A DNA stretch of 64,000 bases from assembly GCF_010093535.1 (NCBI RefSeq), contig NW_022985208.1, forward strand, positions 370,548 through 434,547, in the 5' to 3' direction. Position numbers and translations under genes: made by a program. The notes below the pieces were generated by a model. That model was given only the letters and a program-made list of their open reading frames with translations, was not told where the DNA came from and ran no database searches. Source of the stretch: Lindgomyces ingoldianus (Eukaryota > Ascomycota > Dothideomycetes > Pleosporales > Lindgomycetaceae). Shown here in pieces: positions 23,566 through 33,586 of the stretch. Within the stretch, counting starts at the first letter, position 1; each line of letters begins with the position of its first letter.

Positions 23566-24465
23566 ATGGCTCCAAAATTGATTTACCAAGATCGTACTTC
23601 AGAAGACCACGAAGCTGACGACGAGGAAGCGTTGATTGGAAGCAAACAAGCCAACCGACAACGGCAGTTCTTGAGACGGAGCTGCTGGGGGAAAGTAAGA
23701 GCAAACTGGTGGATTGTAGACTCGTCGCTTTTGCTTGTCATAATTTTCCTTTTGGTTGAACCACGAATGCGAAATCCGAGCCCAAGACTTGACACCACTG
23801 GAGATGTGACCGGCTTTGCCCCGAAATGTGAGTAAATGGCTGCTTGAGATGGATATAGATACGGTAGCACCACTGACATAGATTAGTTTCGCAAAAGATT
23901 GTGTCCTTCGAGCCGGACTTGAGTTTTGTGCCGCAAAATACGTCGTCGTTCTGGGACAAGAGTGTCCGCGATAAGTGGCTCAGTATCGTCCCAAGTACGT
24001 GCCCTTTGCTCGTATGTCCCATTGTTCGAAGTCTTCCACTCACATCTCAAAGGAGGTCTTGGATATGTTCGAGTCAACGAGCCGTCTAGGTTCAAAAATC
24101 TGCCAACGCCTCTTCACGACTTTGCCAACATGACAGTCTTCACGACGTCGATGCCACACCAGTTGCATTGCCTGTATAACATCCTTGAGGTATACTCGGC
24201 CATTACTTCGGGAAACCCGCATGCCGTGCCTACAGAGATGACCTTCCACCTGCAACACTGCTTCGAATACCTCCGGCTTAGCATCATGTGCTGTGGTGAT
24301 GTCGCCCTGGAAGGGGCGCAGACGACCTTTCCAGAAGGGTTTCCGGGGAGTGATGGCTGGGACGCGAAACATGTCTGTAGGGACTATAGCGAGATATACG
24401 AGTACCTTGAGGAGAAAAGGGCAAACGATCGGGTTTGGATTGGCGGGGCGGATGACATACATTGA
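23566..24465 (+). CDS. UstYa-family (DUF3328) oxidase-like protein, copy C
   Basis: Three exons: 23566-23827, 23887-23994 and 24053-24465; 260 aa. The start ATG (MAPKLIYQD) is preferred over an upstream Met because family members start with a short acidic cytoplasmic tail. One membrane helix (SSLLLVIIFLLVE) is followed by the SFVPQNTSSFW...WLSIVP region, common in UstYa proteins. The two catalytic signatures are HQLHCLYNILE and HLQHCFEYLRLSIMCCGD. The C-terminus has a conserved Cys (KHVCRDYSEI) typical of the family. Both introns (59 and 58 nt) are phase 1 with clear GT/AG borders, the first with a CTGAC branch. It is transcribed with the precursor on the plus strand and is the third UstYa of the cluster. 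Confidence 0.93.
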
Positions 24466-24796
24466 GAGGAGGGAGAGAGGGTGAGAAAGAAAGGGATGGG
24501 AGGCACAGAAGGTGAGCAGTGGCGAGACAGCGAGGTGCAACGTCGCTAAGAACGCCCACCGAATAGCTATACATACCTGGGCACATATCTCGTGCATGAA
24601 ACTAGTAGATACATGAGATAGGGTGATTTTAATCAGCTTAGAACCCCACCATTGACTCAAATTAGCCGACTCACTCATATTCTAGGCTTGCCTCCCCAAA
24701 TTGATCCAAACCTCGACAAGTAGGTAAAATAACTAGCATGGTACTCGTACAAGCTTCCACAGCCAACTTTGAGCCCTCGTCCCAGACTTCAGGGGA
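24466..24796. other. Intergenic, convergent 3' ends
   Basis: Short region between UstYa copy C (plus) and the carrier (minus). Nothing but presumed 3' UTRs was seen. It marks the likely right border of the RiPP cluster. Confidence 0.5.
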
Positions 24797-26324
24797 TCAA
24801 TCTCCGCTGCCTTGATCCCCGTCCTCAATGTCTTTGACACCAGGATTAACGAGCATGTCTTGAACTTGTTTCGTGGCGTTATCTGCTGTACTTCTCCCCC
24901 TCTCTAGCAGACCTTCAGCCTGTCGCCTTCCGTTTGTAAACGTATCTTGTACCTTCTCAGAAGCATCCTCAGTTGTCTCTACGCCTCTCGTATACATCTC
25001 GCCCGCTTGTTCTTTCCCATGTTCGTATGTCTTCCTGACCTGTTCCGAAGCCATTTCCGCAAGCTCACCTGGGCTGGGGTATTTCTTCATTGACTTTAGA
25101 ATAAGATAATACAAGTTGATGATTACAGTATGAATCTGATCTTTCATCAGCATAGTGATGCCATGCGAGAAGAAGCCTTTCAGCATTTCGGCACCGAGAC
25201 CTTGGTACAACGCCCATAAACCCTCCGTTTTTGCAATTCGGATGATGGTGCCAAAGACGGTTCGCTGCCTTGTTCGAATAGCAGCTGCATCCAGGAGATC
25301 TCTTCGTTTCTCTGTCTCTGGAATTGGCCTGGTGGGCTGGGATGGCTTCTGGTAGGAGACTTGTGCTCTCGTTTTAGCTAAAGAGAAGGGGTACGTGACT
25401 GTCGAGGCCAAAACTTTACTAATAGCTGCTAGAAGGAACGTCATCCGAGCTCCGGGGTCGGCCCGCCTATATCTTGGAACGAGCAGTCGCAGCAGCATCT
25501 TGTGAAGAAGAAAGGTGATGGATGGATTGAGGGTTAGGACCAAGCTGGCCGAGTAGCCGGACCAAAATCCTTGGGTTCCTTTCTCGTGCCGGATCTGCCG
25601 TGCAATATCTTTCATACTAAGGCGTGGGGTTACAGAAGATGTCGGTTCCCGTGCAGCGACCATGGCGGCAGTCTGCTTTCGCGTGACGATGTTCTGAATT
25701 GGCGTTGTCCAGAGTTTGGAAAAGGCGCCCGCCAGAACTCCGACCCCAATCTCATCCAGCGCTCCAAGATTGCGCGGGCTTCCACGCACATTGAGCCTCT
25801 TCTGCCTTAAATACGTGTATGCGAGGAAGAAGAGGAAGCTATCGGCCACTCCTTTCAAGGTTTCTGGCAGCACTCCGCTGTAGAATGCCCGTATGCCTTC
25901 ATTGTTGTATATCTTCTCCACTGCATCCCAGATGCCTTTGTAGTCTGCATCCTTGTTGTCGGTTTGGAACTGCTTCTGGACTTGGAGCCGAGTAAGGACG
26001 AGGTCAAGAGGGTAGAGGAGGAGTTTTGAGATGGCGGTGCCGGCTGCACCAGACGTGGCATGGCCGAGTGCTGGAAGAGCGGGGCCGACCGTTTCTCGAC
26101 GCGGAGAAGAGTCCTCCTGGGAGATGTGATAGAGGGTGAAGGCGTCCTGGGCTTTACTTAGTACATCCACCAATGCAGAATAGATTGGCTTACTAGCTGT
26201 GAAATATAAACGTAAGTCATGTTTAGGGCGGACTGAATACGACAGAACAAGCGCTACCTTGCCAGCGAAAAAGGGGAGCCGTGGCAATTGTTATGAAGCA
26301 AATGTGCGGGGCTGGCGGTGTCAT
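24797..26324 (-). CDS. Mitochondrial carrier family protein, peroxisomal ATP carrier-like
   Basis: Two exons (26324-26258 and 26196-24797, intron 61 nt); about 488 aa. Three carrier repeats are visible from their PxxxxxR signatures: YPLDLVLTRLQVQ, TPIQNIVTRKQT and YPFSLAKTRAQV, each followed by a glycine-bearing loop (FYSGVLPETLKG, FWSGYSASLV, LYQGLGAEMLKG). The imperfect second and third signatures fit the peroxisomal adenine nucleotide carrier (ANT1/PMP47) group, which exchanges cytosolic ATP for AMP to support beta-oxidation. An unusual ~85-residue amphipathic tail follows the last helix. The first exon is tentative: joining MTPPAPHI... to ASKPIYSALVD is in frame, but other upstream Met codons exist. 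It lies beside the RiPP cluster and may be unrelated housekeeping. Confidence 0.85.
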
Positions 26325-26950
26325 TATAGTGTTGTGGGCCGCTAAACGGATCCGCTCCGTCACCGTTCACCGACGTCATGAGGAGCTTCGGCATGCACCC
26401 CAGATTCTGGCTTGTGAAGAAGTCTGCACATTAGTCGAACAGAGCATACCGTATTTCAGACAGATATGTCGATGCTATTGGTTCTTGAAGAAGCAGGTGA
26501 TACCAGTCTGGCCAAGCTTAAGACGCTGAGAGTTTTCTGGAGGATGTAACATCCAGCGTTCAATACTTACGCGAGTAGGAGTAGCAGCACGTGAGACGCT
26601 GAGCCAAGCCCAGACTAAGCCTACCTCGGTTAGCCTCTCCAATAATCGGGCATCTTCCGCTTCGCGAACTCAATTCAGCAACAATAGGCACTACTTGGGT
26701 GGTTGATATTCCTGTTTTTTTACCATGCATGTATCCCCCACGAGCAGTAACAGGAACCAACTACCGCAAGCACGGAGTAGCATTTATCAACGATATCCGA
26801 CGACCTGAACAAGGCGTCGTGCTTCTCCGGTGAAGACATATGTACCGACATGACGAAGTCATAAATACAGCCGCTATAGCAAATTGGTCACTCCTGGCGT
26901 CTTTATGGGTGCCTCCTTGTAAACAAAATGAGCAATTTTACGCTCCTAAT
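26325..26950. other. Intergenic, carrier promoter and start of decayed zone
   Basis: Contains the carrier promoter (ACGGATCC at 26346-26353) and sequence of no evident coding value. AT content rises to the right, where the DUF1593 relic begins. Confidence 0.45.
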
Positions 26951-27990
26951 TTCGCTAAAGTCAATCCTCTCGTTCTTTGCGTGCCTCTCCGAGCGTATTC
27001 AGTCTCTGACCAAGACGACGCTAGGATATGAATCTAGCGAAACTTCCTAGGTACGCGCTTTATAGTTTCAAGACATGGCTTCAATCAATATTCTGACTCG
27101 GATTGGACTGGAATCAGTACTTTAAATATTTACATGGGAGGTGACATGCACACTATCTCGCAGGACTGGCTTACAGTGAACATATAGATTGGATCACTAG
27201 GATAAAAGAAACTAGTAGAGGCTCTAACAGATTCCTAGGCTTAGGTAAAGTGTTTAAAGAAATAAAAAAAATTGTATCCTGACGTCAAGCACATTATGGA
27301 AAGGGATACCCATATGCTGCTATACAATATCCCGAATGGCCTCGGAGACTCGGGACATCCTGATTGGAGGCGGTTGGGCGGTCAATATACGTCCAATCCC
27401 CTCGGCGGAGACTTACAATATGGCGATGCTGCTAATAGTATCATCAGACAGAACGGAGAGAAGTTCGTGAACAACAAAGCGACGATATGGCGATAACACG
27501 ATGCTTTCCAGCAAGAGTTTGCGGCTGCAATGCAGTGGACGCTCGTGTCGAATGGACCTGGTTTAAACACTACACACCTGCCAATCGTTGCGATTAATGG
27601 TTCTTGTAGATCCTCTGCGTTAAAAATTAACGTTATTGTTGGAGAATTAATTCCCCTCGATACCTCCAATTCTTACTCTCCCGATGTGAATGCGAAGCTT
27701 AGTTTCGCCCGGTTCCAGCATCGAGAGCCCTCATCATACTAGTCATCCCCAGGCGTGGTACCACAAATTAATTTCACATATCTCACCTGGTCTGAACACC
27801 AAAGTTTTAAATTCACTATACCGAAACCTACCGGTGGAGACTAGGCTACTTCTGAAAATGTTACAGAGTTAGGGCAGTATGGGGAAACGTCGAAGTGTCC
27901 GGTCTTAGATGTGGTTGTTGCTATTAAAGCGGAAGGCGTTAGGAACCCCATCACAAAGTACAAAAGAGTGTTATTGAAGGTATAGTCGTA
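26951..27990 (+). pseudogene. Decayed DUF1593 (cellulose-binding-like) gene
   Basis: Successive frames on the plus strand read like parts of one DUF1593 protein, broken by many stops and frameshifts. They run in order: LRAYSVSDQDDA (about 26988-27023), RHGFNQYSDSDWTGIS (about 27070-27118), GGDMHTISQDWLTVNI, YPDVKHIMERDTHMLLYNIP (from about 27272), ATIWR-stop-HDAFQ (about 27480), MQWTLVSNG, then the C-terminal beta domain with NPITKYKRVLLKV near 27943-27981. Family members are secreted proteins of about 450-500 aa linked to plant cell-wall degradation. The stop where the family has a Trp in WRWRDAF (TGG to TAA) and the Arg-to-His change next to it are G-to-A transitions, as RIP produces. The 5' half is more decayed than the 3' half. 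No function is expected. Confidence 0.8.
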
Positions 27991-28264
27991 GAAAGCTAGG
28001 CCTGGTAACGGGCTACTCGGCGCTTTTGAGTTTAGCGTTCGCGACATGTTCTCCGGGGGCACAAATGTTGAACCAGAGGTTTCCGTCGATGGTGCAAACG
28101 AAAGAACGTAGACTGTATAGGTTTAAAGTGGAGCTTCAGAAAGAACAGGACTCATTCAATGTATAGTGCCTTGGATGGTGAGCGGTTCAGGCTCTTCCTC
28201 TCAACTAAAAATTGGCCCCCATAAAAACATCCTACGGCCTGCACAACTGACGAGCTTCTTCGTT

Positions 28265-28995
28265 CTATTCGACGGTGATACTGCAAGATCCACTAGGAGT
28301 TTTTGTGCCGTTGGCAAACCCCTCCGTTGCAATGATCATATAGTCGTGGTTGCCCAGTTTCATTCCAGCCTTAGCCCAAGCATCGAAATGCTTACCAGTG
28401 GTGATTGTTCCTCCGACCCTCTTTTCAGTACGGACGGACCAGTACTGCTGAAAGGTCGCTGTTCCCACAATAGAAGGCTTGTTATTCCGAGTGCTTTGGT
28501 ATAGCTCATAAGTACCCTCGTCGAAAGTAAAATTTCCTTTACGAGTCCAGGGTTCTCCAGGAGCCAGAATGTCGTAGGATTCAACAATGTAGTATTCGAT
28601 TAAAGGGTTCTTAGTCCAGCCGTACAGTGCGAGATAACCGGGGCCCTTAGGAGTGTACGTGCCACTGTATTTGACAGCCCTATTGTTGAATAAATGTTAA
28701 CAGCAGCACCCCTTTAATCATAGTGGTAGTTTGGCCAGTTGACCGCTTACCTCGATCCTCCTGGCTGGTATCCTTTTCCGGCCACGAAGCCGCCACCAGA
28801 CCAAGTGCAGGTATATGAGCCACCACCCCCGTTATTACATTTGATATTTCCCCCGCCTTCTTGCCAAAACTGCCAGTAGTTGGTTGCCTGCTGGACTTCG
28901 GAGCTTGGAGTACTGGCGCGTTGAAGAAGCTGTCCTGGGGCAGTGAATGCTCCTGGAATTAGAGAAATGGCGGCAAGTAATGTAAATGAAACCAT
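28265..28995 (-). CDS. GH11 endo-1,4-beta-xylanase, secreted
   Basis: Two exons (28995-28751 and 28679-28265, intron 71 nt); 219 aa, normal for GH11. The signal peptide is [20 protein letters not shown]. The jelly-roll domain starts at [11 protein letters not shown] and continues [17 protein letters not shown]. Both catalytic glutamates are present: the nucleophile in [11 protein letters not shown] and the acid/base in IIATEGF. Other family hallmarks, QYWSVR and [10 protein letters not shown], are intact. The enzyme cleaves internal xylan bonds outside the cell and suggests a plant-associated or saprotrophic lifestyle. It sits next to the decayed DUF1593 gene, so this may be a remnant cell-wall-degradation locus. 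No disabling change was seen, unlike its neighbour. Confidence 0.95.
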
Positions 28996-30101
28996 GGTTA
29001 CAGATGTGATCGGTGACCTTTACTCTTCTTTTTGAAGGAAGTCATCTGGTGTTTATAACGTTCTCCCGGGCAAGGATATACACGCCAGAGAAGTTTCTCC
29101 ACTACTATGTGATGTTGCCTCTCTCCCCACAAAGGGTCATGCTGGAATACATTTAGTGGCTAAACTGACTTTAAGCGACCCTTTATTACAACCAAGACGG
29201 GTTTTGCAATCCTTGAACCGGGTCTAACCAATGAATACGTGCCTACACCGGATGGCAATTTCGCTGTCGGTAGATATAAAGACTCGTAGTTATGTTTTCG
29301 CTTTCGGCACTCTCGCAGGCTCGCAACCGTGCTCGCCACTAGACGGGGGTCGTCTGGCTGCCGTTCTCGCGTCAAAAGGTCGCCCATCAGCTGCGTGCAC
29401 TGCTGTGCTGAACTCTCGAACTTCGATTGGGGTCCCGTGTGGGTGAAGACAATTCACCGCCTATCACTTCCATCAAAATGGCCAGAACGTCACCCTTGCA
29501 TCCCGCACACCGGCCTCTGTCATGTCGAAAACGTCCTGAACGACAGCAGGGTCCCAAATGCCCGAACGCCCCAGATATGACATCAGTGGCGCTAGCGCGC
29601 CATGCGGCTGTGCGTCTCAGCTCCAAAACCCAGCTTTCAACATCACCATCCACTTGGCTTGTGCACACTTCTTTGCTATAGTATGCAATGTAAAAGTCTA
29701 GAACACATTTCCTGGGGCTGTTATGATGTCGATATCTTACCATCCTCATCCCACACGCGAGAGGCAGCCATCTTTGCACCGCTCACCGAAGCCCTCAGCC
29801 CTATAGGAGGCCCGTCAGGTGGGTGAGAGCATGTGCGTGCGCTGCAGATGGAGAGAAGTTCTGGACCTACATGATGGAGGAGGCGCGCAAGGCAGATATC
29901 GACAGATTGAGATGAGTCTTGAAGTTGGTGTCATTGGAGTCGGAAATAGCTGAAAAGTTGAAGGAGGATTTTGTATAAAGGTGAGAACACCTCATGGTAA
30001 TCTCAGCGTAGTCTCAAAATCATACGCGCATCCCTCCATCGTCCCTATCAACCAGGGTCAAGCAGCTTTAATTGTCCCGATTTTTACAGCCCAACCTTTC
30101 C
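28996..30101. other. Intergenic with possible exon relics
   Basis: Promoter of the xylanase plus about 900 bp of unclear sequence. A short stretch near 29848-29917 reads DGEKFWTYMMEEARKADIDR on the plus strand and looks protein-like. No open context joins to it, so it may be the end of a decayed gene. Confidence 0.35.
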
Positions 30102-30650
30102 ATGCTCGCTACCATGTGTTCCCCAAAAAACCACCCTTCCACGAAGCTTGCGCGGCAATCAAGCATCCTCATCGACGAGTCCACCGCCCTCTCAATCACC
30201 ATTAAGACTGAATCAAAGACCAGGAAACGAGTTTTATACCGTGCCATCCAACGACCAGATGGTGTAATTGTCGAACGTCCACGATACCGCCCTTCCTCAA
30301 CTTTTATTTCAATGCCAGGCACCATTCCAAAATCTCAACCACACTCGGCTAAGCTCCATCTATCTGCAACTATACCCAAGCGTCGACACATGTCTGGGCA
30401 AAGCACTGAAGAGGACCTTCGCTCCATACGGACCTTTGAAGCCGAATTAGCCTTACAATGTGGACGAGATGGATACAATGGACCTGTCGGACTCAACTCC
30501 GATAACTCGAACAAACCAATGAGTAATTCATCTAAGACGCTACCGTCAATTCATCCTCGACCTCGACCTAATGTAACATCAACTTCGGTACAGCGCTTCC
30601 TGGATGATGCTTGCCCCTGGTCACCCTATTCTCTTCCCCGAAGCCCCTAG
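30102..30650 (+). CDS. Hypothetical protein, weakly supported
   Basis: An open frame of 192 codons starts at 30072; the Met at 30102 (MLATMCSPKNHPSTKL) gives about 182 aa. The product is Ser/Pro/Thr/Arg-rich, without signal peptide, membrane segment or recognised domain. The middle has a more structured-looking stretch, STEEDLRSIRTFEAELALQC. The frame is unusually long for this AT-moderate region, but composition alone does not prove coding. It is flanked by gene-free DNA on both sides. It could be a lineage-specific gene or chance. Confidence 0.4.
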   Translation: MLATMCSPKNHPSTKLARQSSILIDESTALSITIKTESKTRKRVLYRAIQRPDGVIVERPRYRPSSTFISMPGTIPKSQPHSAKLHLSATIPKRRHMSGQSTEEDLRSIRTFEAELALQCGRDGYNGPVGLNSDNSNKPMSNSSKTLPSIHPRPRPNVTSTSVQRFLDDACPWSPYSLPRSP

Positions 30651-31946
30651 CTTGGAGAATACTATGCGTTCCGATATGCACAAGGGTTAAGCTTCGAAGC
30701 TGTGTGACGAAGAGATTATGTCGACCCGATAAACGGGTAGAAATTCCCGTAAACCATAGCTATAGAATTAGGGGAGAAATGGAATGAGCATCGGCGTTGC
30801 ACGGGGGCTGAACCAGAATGGAAGCAGTTAGGATACTCAAGAGGTCCACGGGTTTAAGTCTGCTACGCATTGTCGTTGACAATGACCGAAAGCAAGAAGC
30901 CTAGAGAAGGGAACTTCCTCTTTCGTTCTGACTTCTGTTTAGATGTGGTTGCAAGGTGAAGAAACTCGACATCAAGGTTTATTTGCATGCCGACTGCCTT
31001 CCTCCCTCATTATACCATATAATACTAATAGAAACCATCTCTAATTCTCACACTCTTTCCAAATGATGTCTACTTCTTCGCTAAGTAGAAGGTGTGTAGA
31101 AAATGAGAACAGCTGAATCTAATCCAAGTAAACTATCAAATCCTCTGAAAAATCATGCCTCAATCTTATCAGCAACTAAACAACACCCCATACCATTTAC
31201 CCTGAGCTAATTTGCAATGCACCAATGATTTACGCCTCGACAATGACTGCGTATCTTTGTACCCGGCCAAACAACTCTCACCCTGCAGCTACCCGCATTC
31301 CTCCACGCTCTTCCGATCCTCATCCCCGAAACTCGGTATCTCGGGATCGGTAGAATCTTCATTGTTGCACAACATGAAGCCATAGAGGCGCCACACTCTT
31401 TTTAAACCTTCCAAAGCAAATAAATATAGAATGTGAATCCGATCCGTGCGGACAAAATAATCTAGCGACGGGAGCAAGAGCTGAGCACCAGACTGCAGAG
31501 GGTTGCATAACCGGTTTCTGTTTTTGGAGAATGCCACGGGACTGTAGATGCGGGAGCTTGGATATGGAGTTGCGGGGTTGGACCTAGCACACCAGCGGGA
31601 GATTGTGGAGGGAGCACGATAGCAGATTGAGATGGGGCAACAGCAGGGTTTGCTTCATGGGGGGAATATGCTGGGCACCGGGGCCATCACTCTGAGTCGG
31701 AAGAATGGGAAAATGGGTCGCGTGAAAAGTGCGTTGTGATATTGTGTGGGTATTAGAATCCAAGAATTCTTAACAAGACTGCAGAGAGCGAAAATAAAAG
31801 TGCACCCGAATACCTAGATACCCTCCATTATTTTATCCAGAGAGTCCCGGTCCAAATCCCAGCCGTTAGCCCGTTAACCCGCGGAACTAGGGTGTCTGCT
31901 ATATTCTTATTTGCGAATCTACTGAAACATAAACATCTGAACAATT
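30651..31946. other. Intergenic, no gene seen
   Basis: About 1.3 kb between the hypothetical gene and the P450 stop codon. An 82-codon minus-strand frame at 31289-31537 has a hydrophobic middle, but its neighbours are closed. No RNA gene or repeat was recognised. Confidence 0.45.
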
Positions 31947-33586
31947 TTACTTCTCTCGCGTTACTGTTCGAAGAAATTGGGGTACTCTTGGCTTTTGTGC
32001 AGAATGGCCGTTTTGGTTAACTCTGGGTGGGTCTAAAAGCTTATTGTGGTGCTTGTCAAGCAGCTCAAAGTCGAAAGTAGCGAGAAAATATGCTGTAATG
32101 ATGTTTTGCTCGAGCTTAGCGAAGCGCATACCGACTGCAATTCCCGTGAGCATATGCGGACCTTCAGACTGGTAGGATAAATGACTTACGGCACGGATGT
32201 CGGCCAACTCCCCACCCAAGGAACCCGTATGTTTTCTTTTTGTCTTCTGCTCTGTCCGGTAGATACCTGCTCGGATCCCACTTCTCCGGGTCTTTATAGA
32301 TGGTCGGGTCGAGATGGACATCTCCGGTGGCATATGTAACGAACGTGTTGGGAGGGATCACTTCGTGGCCATTCCCTGTCGGAATCGCCTTGCCACTGAT
32401 GTTCTTCCTGAATGCTGTTCCGAGCAAGTTCAACCGAATCGAATCTCGTAAGCAAAGGTCGACAATAGGAAACTCAGTTTCCCAGGCCTCTAGCGGCACG
32501 TCGTCTAATTGATGGCGTAGAGGAGCTTTTGGATTTGTCGCATATTTGACAGCGACAGCTTGGACTTCTTCCCTAGCTTTGACGAGCCACTCTGGGGACG
32601 TTGCGAGATAGCAAAGAACCCAGGCGGCATTGATTCCACTGTTGAGGAGACCCGCAAAAAGCGAACCTACGACAAACTCGATGATCTTAGACATCCTGTC
32701 ACCCTGGTCTAGTAGATATTGTAGAGCATCGTCGTGCTTTTCTCCGCCACCCTGCCTCTTCTTAACGAGGTCTTCCATCATCATGTATAATCGAGCTCCG
32801 GCATATGTGCGTTTCAGGATAGCTGGTGAGGGAAACTTGGGGAACATAACAGCTGTTGCGGTTGCGGACTGGTCGATCATCTCGAAGAGCTTTAGAGTTC
32901 GTTCAAGAAGTTTGGAGTCGTCGGCGATTTCGTCGGCGCCTACCATGCGAATGGTAAGTCTGAAAACAATGCGGTAAATGCTGTCGAAAGGGTTGGTGAT
33001 GCCACTGGGCTCATTCCGTATTCGATCTAAGGCCTCCTGGACGTCGGATTTGAGGATGGGGAGCTTCTTTCGGAACTGCTCATTCTTCAACAAATATGTC
33101 AACCGTCGATTGAAGTAATTCGAATATTCGTCTTGCTGGTTGATTCCGTCGTCACGGGCATGCTCCTTGAGTTGAGGCGACTGGCCAAACAGCACAGCAT
33201 AACTAGCCATACCCGTCAGCACTTCTAAATTCCAGATGCAGATGTCTGACATACCCTTCACCGAATCCGAGGTCTCGAGAGTCAAAAAACAATTGGCGCC
33301 CCTTGTCTCCTGACAGGCCAATGATAGTATTGGGGCCTGCATGAAAGCTGAAGTTGCCGCCCGCGGCATGATCACGGGCGTTTCGAAAGAAATCCCACCG
33401 TCTTGTCCAGAAAGCGATAGCTCCGGTCAACGGGAAATTCTCACTCACGACAGGAGGGGCATTGGAAGGAACTCGGCGGAAGTAGGTGTGCAAGAGAACG
33501 TATGTTGTAAATAGGACAGTTGTGGAAACAAGCAATAATACAATTGGCGAGCTAGTTTGGCGGTCCAAAGTGTCCAAGAGGGCCAT
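31947..33586 (-). CDS. Cytochrome P450, CYP51-clan-like fungal type
   Basis: Three exons: 33586-33255, 33202-32190 and 32134-31947; 510 aa. The N-terminal membrane anchor is VLLLVSTTVLFTTYVLL, then a proline-containing hinge. The substrate-recognition region DSRDLGFGEGYAVLFGQSP is rebuilt across intron 1, which has a CTGAC branch point. The I-helix reads AGLLNSGINAAW, lacking the usual acid-Thr pair. The K-helix has RDSIRLNLLGTAF, with Asp where ExxR normally has Glu. The haem loop FLGWGVGRHPCLGMRFAKLE is complete after splicing of intron 2, with the axial Cys near residue 448. These traits fit a fungal P450 group distantly like sterol demethylases and common in secondary metabolism. No partner genes are adjacent, so the substrate is open. 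Confidence 0.92.

Noticed and set aside
29387..29779. 130-codon minus-strand frame near the xylanase
   Set aside because: No recognisable domain, Arg/Cys-rich composition; overlaps plus-strand frames of equal quality.
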